Assembly: GCF_900176515.1 (NCBI RefSeq)
Contig: NZ_FWXV01000012.1
Coordinates: 186,001-250,000 of the forward strand
Length of the DNA: 64,000 nucleotides
Source: Kibdelosporangium aridum
GTDB taxonomy: Bacteria > Actinomycetota > Actinomycetes > Mycobacteriales > Pseudonocardiaceae
Direction of reading: 5' to 3'
Position numbers and translations under genes: made by a program. Of the stretch, positions 1 through 9,002 are shown one piece after another. Each line of letters starts with the position of its first letter. The stretch's first letter is position 1. The notes under the pieces are model-generated. The model saw nothing but the letters and a program-made list of their open reading frames with translations, was not told the origin of the DNA and made no database searches.

Positions 1-109
1 GCGGCAACGCCGCCAGCAGGAGAACGAGCCGGACGTTCTCGAACCTAGAAGCGGTGCCCGCCAGGGCCCATGTGCCGGGCCACAGGATCCACGTCACCCG
101 GTTGTCACG

Positions 110-1321
110 TCATGCCAAGGGCTCGCCTTTGGGGTACGTCCCGATGGCGCGCAGCCCGGTGAGCAACTCCGCCTGGTGTGCCGGATTTGTCAGGGAACGT
201 CCGGTTATGTCCTGTAGCCCGCGCAACCGGTACCGGACGGTGTTCGGATGGCAGAACAACCGGTCCGCTGTGTCCTTTGTAGACCCAGCGCAGTCGAACC
301 AGGCCTGCAGGGTGTCAAGCAGGACAGTGCCTTCGTCGCCGAGTTGAAGTACGCCGCCGAGCACCTGGTGCGCCAGTTGTGTCGCCTCCTCCGGCGCGCT
401 GGCCACCAACGCGGTCAACGGTGAGTCGTCGAACTGGAAGACACCCGGTTGGCCGAGCGGCAGGCTGGCGAGCGCGACCGTGGCGAAGTGCAATGCCCGT
501 GGAGTGCTCATCAGGCCGCTGAAAGCGGGGCTGACACCGATGCGGGACGTGGCGTGCCGCCGCAACAGGTCGAGTACCGGGGCCTGCGCGGCCGTGGACC
601 GCAAGGAGATCACCCCGACCTGTGTCTCCGGGGTGAGCCGCCACGCGGAGCCGAGGTTCATCGCGTCCAACCTGGACTCGATGCTGGGCAACGCCTCCTC
701 GCCCAGCTCCGGTGACTCCGCGGCGACCACGAGGAACAACCCGTCGATCGGCATCTGCAGCAGCTCCGAGATCTGCCACAGCGCGGCCTGGTCGAGCCGC
801 TGCCCGGAGAACAGGGCTTCGACCAGTGCCGAGCGTTGCTGCCGCTGCCGGGAAGCCAGTTCGGCGACGGTGTCGCGGTAAGCCTCGCTCATCGCCTCGG
901 CGAAGTCGTCGGCCAGGTACCACAGCGTGGTGGCCGCCGACACCAGCGTGCGCACCATGTCCGGGCCCACCCGGTCGGCCTCCTCGACCAGGACGTTCCA
1001 GATCTCGGCGAACCCGATCCGGAAGGCACGCACCACCTCCGACAGGGGCACGCCCTGTTCGGCGCGGCGTTTGCCCGTCACACGCGCCCTGGTCAGTTCG
1101 GGAGTGCCGGGTGCGGACAGGCCGTGCACGATCTCACGCAGGTTGGCTTCGACGTACTGACGCAGTTCGGCGGGCGGTATCACGGCTCCGGCCCGGTACA
1201 CCTCCATGGCCGCCTGGACCTTCTTGACCGCACTGTCGGTGACCTCGGGCAACCGCCGCTCGGCCTCCGCCACCAGCTTGGCCACGCCCTCGTCCGGAAG
1301 TTCCCGCCTGCTGCTTCGCAC
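110..1321 (-). CDS. PucR-family transcriptional regulator
   Basis: This 403-residue protein starts at a GTG codon. The C-terminal 60 residues hold the helix-turn-helix typical of the PucR/CdaR family, with the diagnostic stretch HPNTVRYRLRGLQDITG. The N-terminal two thirds is mostly helical (a RsbR/GGDEF-like sensory region in this family) and carries no enzyme motif. Family members activate or repress catabolic genes in response to a small metabolite. The gene is divergent from an acyl-CoA ligase 85 bases away, so control of that gene is the natural guess; the ligand is unknown. Family assignment is firm, target is inference. Confidence 0.88.
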   Translation of the reverse strand: MRSSRRELPDEGVAKLVAEAERRLPEVTDSAVKKVQAAMEVYRAGAVIPPAELRQYVEANLREIVHGLSAPGTPELTRARVTGKRRAEQGVPLSEVVRAFRIGFAEIWNVLVEEADRVGPDMVRTLVSAATTLWYLADDFAEAMSEAYRDTVAELASRQRQQRSALVEALFSGQRLDQAALWQISELLQMPIDGLFLVVAAESPELGEEALPSIESRLDAMNLGSAWRLTPETQVGVISLRSTAAQAPVLDLLRRHATSRIGVSPAFSGLMSTPRALHFATVALASLPLGQPGVFQFDDSPLTALVASAPEEATQLAHQVLGGVLQLGDEGTVLLDTLQAWFDCAGSTKDTADRLFCHPNTVRYRLRGLQDITGRSLTNPAHQAELLTGLRAIGTYPKGEPLA

Positions 1322-1365
1322 AGCGCAAGTGTGTCATCGCCGCACACCGAAGCCGGGGACGTTTT

Positions 1366-1388
1366 GTACCGCCGAACATAGGCGGGAC
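1366..1388. promoter_or_regulatory. imperfect inverted repeat between pucR-like gene and acyl-CoA ligase
   Basis: GTACCGCC, seven bases, then GGCGGGAC. Seven of eight arm positions pair. It lies in the 85-base divergent gap, 18 bases before the ligase ATG, so it could be an operator for the PucR protein. The arms are GC-rich and could occur by chance in this genome. Confidence 0.3.
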
Positions 1389-1406
1389 GTGGGACCTCTG
1401 TCGACT

Positions 1407-2897
1407 ATGGCCGTCGTGAACCTTGCCGCGAACCTCGCCCGCACGGCGGCCCAGTACCCGGATCGTGTCGCGATCAGGCTGGACGACACGATGCTGACGT
1501 ACTCAGAGCTGGACGACGCGACGAAACGCGCGGCCGGGCTACTCGCCGAACACGGTGTCCAGCCAGGTGATCGCGTCGGGATCATGCTGCCGAACGTGCC
1601 GCAGTTCGCGGTGTTGTACTACGCGACACTGCGCGCGGGTGCGGTTGTGGTGCCGATGAACCCGCTGTTCAAGGAGCGCGAGGTGGCGTACTACCTCAGC
1701 GATTCCGGCGCCAAGGTGCTCTTCGTGTGGGAGGACTTCCAGCCCGGAGCCAAGGCGGGCGCGAAGCTGGCCGACACGGCGTGCGTCGTCGTCGACGGGT
1801 CATTGACTGCCGCGCCACCGATCGACCATGTTGTCGATCGGGCCGATGAGGACACTGCGGTGATCTTCTACACGTCCGGCACCACCGGGCGGCCCAAGGG
1901 CGCGGAGTTTACGCACGCCAACCTGATGCGCAACGTCGAGATCGCGGTCCGCGACCTGATCCAGGCCACCGCCGAGGACGTGGTGTTCGGGGCGCTGCCG
2001 CTGTTCCACGTCTTCGGCCAGACAGTCGGCCTCAACGTGGTGGTCGCCGTGGGCGGCTGCCTGACCCTGATGTCGAGGTTCGACGCGGCCAAGGCGTTGA
2101 AAGTCCTGCAGCGCGACAAGGTGACCGTGTTCGAAGGCGTGCCGACGATGTACGTGGCGCTGGCCAACCACCCCGACCGGGCGAACCACGACTTGTCGTC
2201 GCTACGGGTCTGCCTCGCCGGCGGAGCGCCGTTGCCCGCCGAGGTGATCACCGCGTTCGAGCAAGCGTTTGGCTGCGTGATCATGGAGGGGTACGGGCTG
2301 TCGGAGACCTCACCGATCGCGTCGTTCAACGTGCCCGGCAAGCGACGGCCGGGTTCGATCGGCACGCCGGTCAGCGGAGTGCGGTTCCGCATCGTCGACG
2401 ACCACGGCGAAGACGTGCCGCCGGGCGAGATCGGGGAGATCACGATCAAGGGCCACAACGTGATGAAGGGCTATAGGGGCAAGCCGGAACAGACCGCGAA
2501 GGCGATCCGGGACGGCTGGTTCCACAGCGGCGATCTGGGCCGCCAGGACGAGGACGGCTTCTACTACATTGTGGACCGGAAGAAGGACATGATCATCCGT
2601 GGCGGTTACAACGTCTACCCACGGGAGATCGAGGAAGTCCTCTATGAACACCCCGCCGTCGGCGAAGCCGCGGTGATCGGTGTGCCGCATACCGAACTGG
2701 GCGAGGAGGTCGCTGCGGTCGTCGCACTGAAGCCCCCGGCTACTGCCACCGCCGACGAACTGCGGGACTTCGTCAAGGGAAAGGTCGCCGCCTACAAGTA
2801 CCCGCGCACGGTACGGATCGTCGGCGAACTGCCCAAGAACGCCACCGGCAAGATCCTCAAGCGCGAACTGAGGATCAGCCATGACCGACTCGACTGA
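1407..2897 (+). CDS. long-chain fatty acid--CoA ligase (FadD-like, ANL superfamily)
   Basis: A 496-residue adenylate-forming enzyme predicted to activate a carboxylic acid with ATP and join it to CoA in the cytoplasm. Core motifs are all present: the P-loop FYTSGTTGRPKG, the adenine-binding GYGLSETSP, the hinge GWFHSGDLG, and the C-terminal KNATGKILKREL with its catalytic lysine. The frame is open further upstream, but family similarity begins at MAVVNLAANL, so the ATG at 1407 is preferred. The stop lies 6 bases from the stop of the convergent regulator. The exact substrate (fatty, aromatic or other acid) cannot be told from sequence. Confidence 0.9.
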   Translation: MAVVNLAANLARTAAQYPDRVAIRLDDTMLTYSELDDATKRAAGLLAEHGVQPGDRVGIMLPNVPQFAVLYYATLRAGAVVVPMNPLFKEREVAYYLSDSGAKVLFVWEDFQPGAKAGAKLADTACVVVDGSLTAAPPIDHVVDRADEDTAVIFYTSGTTGRPKGAEFTHANLMRNVEIAVRDLIQATAEDVVFGALPLFHVFGQTVGLNVVVAVGGCLTLMSRFDAAKALKVLQRDKVTVFEGVPTMYVALANHPDRANHDLSSLRVCLAGGAPLPAEVITAFEQAFGCVIMEGYGLSETSPIASFNVPGKRRPGSIGTPVSGVRFRIVDDHGEDVPPGEIGEITIKGHNVMKGYRGKPEQTAKAIRDGWFHSGDLGRQDEDGFYYIVDRKKDMIIRGGYNVYPREIEEVLYEHPAVGEAAVIGVPHTELGEEVAAVVALKPPATATADELRDFVKGKVAAYKYPRTVRIVGELPKNATGKILKRELRISHDRLD

Positions 2898-2903
2898 GAT
2901 TCC

Positions 2904-5900
2904 TCACGAGGCCTTCTCGATGATCTTCAAAGTCGTTCGTTCGCCTGGCTCGTGGCCGGTCCGCCGGTGCACATCCAGTGCGCGGCGAGCGTAGGTTTTC
3001 GCCTGTGCCAAGTTTCCCTGTTCGATTTCGGCTTCGGCCAACGCGGTCAACGCCTGGCCGATGACCACTTGGTATCCCTGGGTCTCAGCGATGGAAAGAG
3101 CTTGCCGCGCGAAGGAAAGCGCCGCACTGTTGTCCCCCATTTGAACGCTTGTGCGGGCAAGACCGATCAGTGCCTCAGCCTCGGCGAAGATGAAATCGCC
3201 TTGGTGTGAGATCTCACGTGCTCTTCGGTACTGTTCGAAAGCTGTTGGCAAACAGCCGCAGGCGCTGAACAGCCAGCCCGCGAAACCCAGCACGTCCACA
3301 TGCGACACCCGGTTGCCGGACTCCTCGCCGAGCGTCAGTGCTCGCTGGACAAGGCTTTCAGCGGTTTCCCGATCACCGGACTGGTACGCAAGCCTTGTCA
3401 TCACGATGAGATGGCCTATCTGCTGGAGCCAAGCGCCCGATCGCCTGGCAGCCACTGCTGAATCGGCGTAGGCCTGCTCGGCTTCCCGTGTCCGTCCGAG
3501 TTGTGAGTACACACCGCCAAGGCAACGCAAAGCTTCACCGAGTATGACCACGGAGTTGCTCTGGCTGCCGATGGCCACCCCTTCCCGCATGGATCGCTCC
3601 GCGGAGCGCAGTTCACCCATCTGAGCCAACGCGCTTCCCCGCAGGATCAAGCCGTGCACCACACCAATGGTGAAGTCTCGCGTGCGGGAATCGGCGATCA
3701 GGCGCTCGACCGGTTCCATCACTTCGCGAGCCAGGCCGAGCCCTAGTTTTCCCTCACAGATGAAGGCCGACGAGTGCACCATGCCGAGCTCCCATGTGAC
3801 CCGCCTGGCCAGTTCCCATGAGCGGGTACAGGACTCGACAAACCTCTTCAGGTCACCGACGCGCCAGTACGCTGCGCCAACCGCGAGCTGCATGGCTGCG
3901 TGTGCACGCCCATCTCCCACTTGTTCAGCCGCTTTGATGGCGGCTCGGGTGCTGACATGCCACTCGTCTAGATTGCGCATGCGCATCAAGAAGTAGCCGT
4001 TGGTGGCATCGGCCAGAAGCCATGCCATCGATGCGACCGAGGAGCCTGCCGCGTCCCGGATGGCGGCGACAATGTTCACCTCCTCGGCCTGCAGCCAAGC
4101 CCGTCCCTGTCCGGCGTCCGCGAACATGACGTCTGCCGGTGACGGCTGGCCGTCGTCGAGGTATTGCAAGTCGGCGTGCAGCAGGCGTGCGGCTGCTCGT
4201 GCCTTGTTCAGGTACCAGTTCATCAGACGGGCATAGGCATCCCTGTCATCGCCGCACATTTCCGTGGCATACAAGCGAACGAGGTCGTGCAGGCGGTAGC
4301 GGCCCGAGGCGTACGGCTCGACGAGGTTGGCGACGATCAGCCGGTCAAGCAGCTCGGCTGCTTGGTGTGGATCCGGAGTGTCCAGCAGACTGGCGGCCGC
4401 GGGCACGGTGAAATCGGGACCTGGGATGAGCCCCAGGCGGCGGAACAGAGTTTGTTCCGCTGGATCGAGCGCCGCGTACGAAAGGTCGAACGCCGCGCTG
4501 ACGCTCGCCCGTGGGTCGTCGGCGAGTCGCAACGCGGCGAGGCCGTACTCTCCGATCAGTTCACCGATGACCTCGGTGATCGTCTGCTGTGGACGCGACG
4601 ACAGTTTCCCTGCCGCAAGCCGCAATGCGAGCGGGAGGTGACCACAAAGCCTCGCCAGCTCGGCAGCTTCCGCAGGCTCGGCGTCCACTCGTGTCCGGCC
4701 AAGTGCGTTTTCCAGCAGCGTTGACGCTTCCGAAGGCTCGAGTGGGGCAAGGGCGAGGGGGCACCCGCCGTCGATTGCGACAAGGGGGCTGAGCCGGTTG
4801 CGGCTCGTGACCAGGACAAGACAGGATGTCGTGCCAGGCAACAGGGGGCGGACCTGATCGGCGGTGGCCGCGTTGTCCAGCACGACCAGCACCCGTTTGC
4901 CCGCGAGGAGTGAGCGGAACTGAGCGGCGCGCTCGTCGGTGTCCTGCGGGATCCCGGCTGGATCGACGCCGAACGCTCGCAGGAACCGGCCAAGCACGTG
5001 TCCCGGATCCACAGGCGGTGCCACAGGATCGAAACCTCGCAAGTTGACGTACAACTGGCCATCCGGGAACGACGCCAGCTCGCGGTGCCCCCAGCGCACG
5101 GCCAGCGCCGTCTTGCCCATGCCCGCGATCGCGTGAATCACCACGAGCTGCTTGGTCCGCAGTGCGTCGATACGCGCCAGATCACCGCCGCGTCCGGCGA
5201 AACCGTTGACGTCAGCGGGCAATTGAGCGGGAGCAAGCTGCTGCTGAGATTCCGGACGTCCAGCAACCTTGCCTCGCAGGACGCGCACATGCGCCTTGCG
5301 TAACTCATCGCCTGGCCGCACGCCTAGTTCGGCAACAAGGCGATCATGGATTTCGGCGTACAACGCGAGCGATTCCGCCTGCTGGCCGTTTGCCGCGAGC
5401 GCCAGCATGAGCTTGGCGTGCAGCCCTTCATGGAGCGGCTCATTGGGTAGCAACAACCTCAATTGGTCGGCGGCCTTCGCAGACTCGCCTTGCGCCATGG
5501 CTGCTTCGGCGTAGGCAAGCGCAGTCGCCAATCGCCGCTTGTCGATGGCGATCGCGGTCGGGTGGTGCCGCACGGCTTCCGGCAGATCCTCCAGAACGCT
5601 CGACCGCCAATACCCGAGGGCTCGCGCCATCGTCCGCACGTCACCGGATTCGCGCGCCGCGTCGAACTGGAGCAGGTCAAGCTGATCCGGATCGATGTCG
5701 AGCCGATAGCCGGAGTGGCGGGTACTGATGACATCGCTGCCAAGGACCTTTCGCAGCCGCGACACCATCCCGTGCAGCAATTCGCGGTACGTCCCAGGCG
5801 GTTCGTGTCCCCACAGCACCTCGATGATCTCCGCGTGCGACACGACCTGGTTGGCATGCAACGCGAGCAACCCGAGAAAACTACGCAGCTGCGGGCGCGC

Positions 5901-6158
5901 GATCACCACTGGCCGATCGCCGCGACGCACAACCAGCGGGCCGAGCACGGCCATGGCCAGCCCACCGGATCGCTGCAGGATGGCCGTCAACTGCCGGATC
6001 GACGCCTGCCGCGGTCGTTGGATCGTTCCCTTTTCGATGTAACGCAGCGCGCGTTCGCTGATGCCGGCCAGTTCGGCCATGTCTCGCTGTGTCAACCCAT
6101 TGCGTGCCCGGTATGCGCGAACAGCGGCACCGAGCTCCCCCACGTTCGGATCAGTCAT
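2904..6158 (-). CDS. XRE-SARP-STAND-TPR fusion regulator (AfsR-like)
   Basis: A 1084-residue multidomain regulator. Residues 8-60 form an XRE-type helix-turn-helix (NGLTQRDMAELAGISERALRYIEKG). Residues about 70-165 are a winged-helix OmpR-like domain, followed by a BTAD helical domain to about 300; together these make a SARP. A STAND/NB-ARC ATPase follows, with P-loop AIAGMGKTALAV near residue 345 and VLVVLDNA as Walker B. The C-terminal 450 residues are TPR-like helical repeats. AfsR has the SARP-NB-ARC-TPR order; the extra N-terminal XRE domain gives a second DNA-binding head. Divergent from a small secreted-protein gene whose promoter region holds an exact 22-base-spaced direct repeat, which is a plausible target. 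Confidence 0.9.
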   Translation of the reverse strand: MTDPNVGELGAAVRAYRARNGLTQRDMAELAGISERALRYIEKGTIQRPRQASIRQLTAILQRSGGLAMAVLGPLVVRRGDRPVVIARPQLRSFLGLLALHANQVVSHAEIIEVLWGHEPPGTYRELLHGMVSRLRKVLGSDVISTRHSGYRLDIDPDQLDLLQFDAARESGDVRTMARALGYWRSSVLEDLPEAVRHHPTAIAIDKRRLATALAYAEAAMAQGESAKAADQLRLLLPNEPLHEGLHAKLMLALAANGQQAESLALYAEIHDRLVAELGVRPGDELRKAHVRVLRGKVAGRPESQQQLAPAQLPADVNGFAGRGGDLARIDALRTKQLVVIHAIAGMGKTALAVRWGHRELASFPDGQLYVNLRGFDPVAPPVDPGHVLGRFLRAFGVDPAGIPQDTDERAAQFRSLLAGKRVLVVLDNAATADQVRPLLPGTTSCLVLVTSRNRLSPLVAIDGGCPLALAPLEPSEASTLLENALGRTRVDAEPAEAAELARLCGHLPLALRLAAGKLSSRPQQTITEVIGELIGEYGLAALRLADDPRASVSAAFDLSYAALDPAEQTLFRRLGLIPGPDFTVPAAASLLDTPDPHQAAELLDRLIVANLVEPYASGRYRLHDLVRLYATEMCGDDRDAYARLMNWYLNKARAAARLLHADLQYLDDGQPSPADVMFADAGQGRAWLQAEEVNIVAAIRDAAGSSVASMAWLLADATNGYFLMRMRNLDEWHVSTRAAIKAAEQVGDGRAHAAMQLAVGAAYWRVGDLKRFVESCTRSWELARRVTWELGMVHSSAFICEGKLGLGLAREVMEPVERLIADSRTRDFTIGVVHGLILRGSALAQMGELRSAERSMREGVAIGSQSNSVVILGEALRCLGGVYSQLGRTREAEQAYADSAVAARRSGAWLQQIGHLIVMTRLAYQSGDRETAESLVQRALTLGEESGNRVSHVDVLGFAGWLFSACGCLPTAFEQYRRAREISHQGDFIFAEAEALIGLARTSVQMGDNSAALSFARQALSIAETQGYQVVIGQALTALAEAEIEQGNLAQAKTYARRALDVHRRTGHEPGERTTLKIIEKAS

Positions 6159-6237
6159 CCCCCGCCCCCACAGGCTTGCGGTGTCCCATGATGCCGCGAA
6201 CGGTCACGCTGCGCGACGTCCATCAGGGGCAACCCCG

Positions 6238-6253
6238 GCGGCAACTTTGCCGC
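6238..6253. promoter_or_regulatory. perfect 7-2-7 palindrome upstream of the XRE-SARP gene
   Basis: GCGGCAA, CT, TTGCCGC. It lies 80 bases upstream of the regulator start in the divergent region. It could be an autoregulatory operator for the XRE domain, which normally binds palindromes. No promoter elements were identified with it. Confidence 0.35.
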
Positions 6254-6314
6254 AGCACACGGAACCATCTCCAGGTCTCCGCAGCTCAGGCACATCCAAG
6301 AAAGTCACCAACCC

Positions 6315-6344
6315 GAGTTCACTAATTTCAATGCGTGAGTTCAC
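6315..6344 (+). promoter_or_regulatory. direct repeat GAGTTCAC x2, 22-base spacing (candidate SARP site)
   Basis: Two identical GAGTTCAC octamers start at 6315 and 6337, exactly 22 bases (two helical turns) apart, in the upstream region of the secreted-protein gene. SARP proteins are known to bind direct heptamer-like repeats spaced by 11 or 22 bases just upstream of the -10 box. The encoded SARP is transcribed divergently from the same intergenic region. A convincing -10 box was not seen downstream. Confidence 0.45.
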
Positions 6345-6372
6345 ACACAAAAACACAGGGGGTCGGACAAAG

Positions 6373-6897
6373 ATGAAAACCAGGTGGCGCTTCCGCTCTG
6401 CCGCAGTCGTCCTCATGGCAGGCTTGTCGCTCTCCCTCGGCACAACGGGAGCCGCGAACGCCTCGCCTACTCCACCGAAACCGGTCGCAGCGGATGCGAT
6501 GTCCGCGACCGCGAAACCCGCCACTGTGGATGCCGACTGCCCACAACCCGGCCAGCGAGTAAAACAATCGGCATTCGCCGAGGTGTACCTGATCGACCCG
6601 GAGTTCACGCTGCGTTTGATTCCCGACGAAGCCACATACTTCAACCTGTGGAACAGCTGGGATGGGATCGTGACGTACGACAACCTCGTACGCTGCTATC
6701 CCACGTATGTCGAACTCCACAATGCTCATCTCGCGAAGCTGACCGTCGCGGACCCGGTCTACATCTGGGACAGCTCCGTCGGCTACCGCCACATCGTCAG
6801 CGCCGCGGTATTCAACAAGTACGGTTTCGCCTGGGACAAAATCAGACAACAGTCGGTGGTCGGGCCGATCGCGATCGATTGGCCTTGGGACTACTAA
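6373..6897 (+). CDS. small secreted protein with duplicated VY-(L/I)-..-F-..-W motif
   Basis: A 174-residue protein with a Sec signal peptide (basic start MKTRWRFR, hydrophobic core, likely cut after ANA or ASA near residue 30). The mature part contains two copies of a motif of about 35 residues: VYLIDPEFTLRLIPDEATYFNLW and VYIWDSSVGYRHIVSAAVFNKYGFAW, each ending in W-D-x-I. This resembles the short beta-strand/helix repeats in many bacterial exported proteins of the form VYLV..GKKRxIPNP..F..GF.W. The start at 6373 is preferred because AGGGGG lies about 10 bases upstream. No catalytic residues are evident; a binding or wall-associated role is a guess. Confidence 0.75.
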   Translation: MKTRWRFRSAAVVLMAGLSLSLGTTGAANASPTPPKPVAADAMSATAKPATVDADCPQPGQRVKQSAFAEVYLIDPEFTLRLIPDEATYFNLWNSWDGIVTYDNLVRCYPTYVELHNAHLAKLTVADPVYIWDSSVGYRHIVSAAVFNKYGFAWDKIRQQSVVGPIAIDWPWDY

Positions 6898-6931
6898 AGG
6901 CGGATCTGCCTGAGTAGTTGTGTCCGATGGC

Positions 6932-6968
6932 GCCTCCGCCGGTCCGGCACGACCGGATCGGCGGAGGC
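6932..6968. terminator. hairpin terminator between convergent genes
   Basis: Sixteen-base arms (GCCTCCGCCGGTCCGG and CCGGATCGGCGGAGGC) with a 5-base CACGA loop and one G-U pair. It lies between the stop of the secreted-protein gene and the stop of the iron permease gene, so it can serve both directions. Confidence 0.8.
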
Positions 6969-6972
6969 CAAT

Positions 6973-9000
6973 TCACGTCGTTGTGGTGGCTTGCCGCGTC
7001 CGCCAAAGCACCACGACGAAATAAGGCGTGCCGACGAGAGCGATCACGAGGCCCGCGGGTATTTGCGCGGGGGCGATCACGGTGCGCCCCAACGTGTCCG
7101 CGGCGCTCACGAGGATGGCGCCGAGTGCCGCCGCGATGGGGAGCACGCGCGCGTGACGGCCGCCGACAAGGGAGCGGGCCAAGTGCGGTGCGACGAGGCC
7201 GATGAATGCCACCACGCCGATCGCGGACACTGCTGTCGCGGCGAGAATGCCTGCGGCGACAAGGATCACCATGCGTGAGCGTTCCATGGGCAGGCCAAGG
7301 ATGCGCGGTGTGTCCTCGTCGAGGCTCTGCAGATCCAGTTCGCGATGGCGGGACCAGAGCAACGGTGTCAGCGCGAGCAGAGCGATCGCACTCGGCAGCA
7401 CCTGATCGAGCGTGCGGCCGTAGGTGGAGCCGGACAGCCACGTCAGAGCTTTCGCGGTGTTCCACGGGTCCGAGGTCACGATCAGCAGGGTGATCAGCGC
7501 CATCCCGCCCGACCACAGGCCGATGCCGATGATCACCAGCCGGTCGGTGTCCAGGCCCGAACGCCACGCCAGGCCGTAGACCAGCGCGAACGCCGCCGCG
7601 GCACCCAACGCGGCCGCGCCGGTGATCTGCCACGTACCGGCCAGCGGCACGAACGTGATCAGGCCGATCGCGCCAAGACCCGCACCGGACGTGATGCCGA
7701 GCAACCCCGGTTCAGCGAGCGGGTTACGGCTCACCGACTGGATACCGCAGCCAGCCACGGCAAGCGCGGCGCCCGCGGTGAGAGCGGCCAGCACCCGGGG
7801 CAGACGTTGGTCGAGCACGAACGTCAGCGCGTTGCCTGTCGTGCCGGACATCCAGTTCACCAAGTCGCCCAGCAGCACCAGGCGATCCCCAAGCAACATG
7901 CCCACGATCGGCGCGGCGATCAGCAGAACTACGACAACCACGCTCGTGCTGGCCAGACGCCGCCGTGAACCTGCCACACTCACGCGCCCAGCCGGGGCCT
8001 GTGGCCGGGAGCCGCTGGAGCGGCCGCGACGCGCCAGCCAAATCAGCACGATCGCGCCCAGCAACGTTGTCGTGACGCCAGTGGGCACGCGCAACGCCTC
8101 GGCCGATCCCATCGCGGCCCGCAGGAGCACGTCCGCGCCAAGCACCAGCACCACACCGACCAAACCGGACAACGGCAGCAGCACGCGATGCCGTCCCTCT
8201 CCCGGCGTCAGCAAGCGCGTGATCACCGGAGCGCACAGACCGACGAACCCAACCGGTCCCGCGACCGTGACGGCCGCAGCGGTCAGCGCCACAGTCAGCA
8301 GCACCGCACCGATGCGCGTGCGCTGCACTTTAAGCCCGAGCACGGTCGCGTTGTCGTCACCCAACGCGAGAAGATCCAGCGACCGTCCCATCGCGACCAG
8401 TGCCACGGTCGCGGCGAGCACGACGGGTGCCATCTGCGCTGTGGCGTCGAGGTTCGCCACGCTCAGCGAGCCGCTTCCCCAGGCGAACAGGCCTGACGTC
8501 TCCTGCTCGTACATCAGCAGCAGCAGGATCGTGATCGACTGCAAGGCCAGCGTCACGGCTGAGCCGACCAGGATCAGCCTTGGCGTCGTCGAGCCAGCGC
8601 CGGACAAGCCGAGCACTACGACAGCCGCGCCGAGGGCTCCGACGAACGCCGTCGCACCCGCAGGCAGTGTCGGCAGCGTAAGGCCGAACGCGGAGATCGC
8701 AACGACGGCCAGCCATGCGCCCGCGTTGACCGCGAGCGTGTCGGGTGCGGCGAGCGGGTTGCGTGCCACGGACTGCATACCCGCGCCCGCGACGCCCAGC
8801 GCAATGCCGAGCAGCAGCGCGGTGAGCAAGCGCGGCACGCGAGAACCCGAGAGAACCGCTTGTGTTTGCTCGTCGCCATCACCGAAGAGGGCGCGGAGCA
8901 CATCGAGCACACCGGTATCGGCTGTGCCCTGAGTGAGATGGACGGCGGCGAGCGCGGCGATTGCCACCACGGCCGCCGCCGTCACGACGGCGCTGCGCAC
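6973..9000 (-). CDS. fused FecCD-type iron-siderophore ABC permease (FhuB-like)
   Basis: A 675-residue, strongly hydrophobic protein made of two tandem FecCD permease domains, so it can form the whole transmembrane channel alone, as FhuB does. Each half has the family pattern, for example GAGMQSVARNPLAAPDTLAVNAGAW in the first half and GCGIQSVSRNPLAEPGLLGITSGAG in the second, plus the cytoplasmic coupling region near GLVAPHLARSLVGG. The GTG start lies 2 bases after the stop of the lipoprotein gene, which makes it the third gene of an ATPase, lipoprotein, permease operon. Confidence 0.93.
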   Translation of the reverse strand: MRSAVVTAAAVVAIAALAAVHLTQGTADTGVLDVLRALFGDGDEQTQAVLSGSRVPRLLTALLLGIALGVAGAGMQSVARNPLAAPDTLAVNAGAWLAVVAISAFGLTLPTLPAGATAFVGALGAAVVVLGLSGAGSTTPRLILVGSAVTLALQSITILLLLMYEQETSGLFAWGSGSLSVANLDATAQMAPVVLAATVALVAMGRSLDLLALGDDNATVLGLKVQRTRIGAVLLTVALTAAAVTVAGPVGFVGLCAPVITRLLTPGEGRHRVLLPLSGLVGVVLVLGADVLLRAAMGSAEALRVPTGVTTTLLGAIVLIWLARRGRSSGSRPQAPAGRVSVAGSRRRLASTSVVVVVLLIAAPIVGMLLGDRLVLLGDLVNWMSGTTGNALTFVLDQRLPRVLAALTAGAALAVAGCGIQSVSRNPLAEPGLLGITSGAGLGAIGLITFVPLAGTWQITGAAALGAAAAFALVYGLAWRSGLDTDRLVIIGIGLWSGGMALITLLIVTSDPWNTAKALTWLSGSTYGRTLDQVLPSAIALLALTPLLWSRHRELDLQSLDEDTPRILGLPMERSRMVILVAAGILAATAVSAIGVVAFIGLVAPHLARSLVGGRHARVLPIAAALGAILVSAADTLGRTVIAPAQIPAGLVIALVGTPYFVVVLWRTRQATTTT

Positions 9001-9002
9001 GG

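Noticed and set aside
1..109. End of a gene entering from the left edge
   Set aside because: No frame with convincing codon use or a stop-plus-terminator signal could be assigned in this short stretch.
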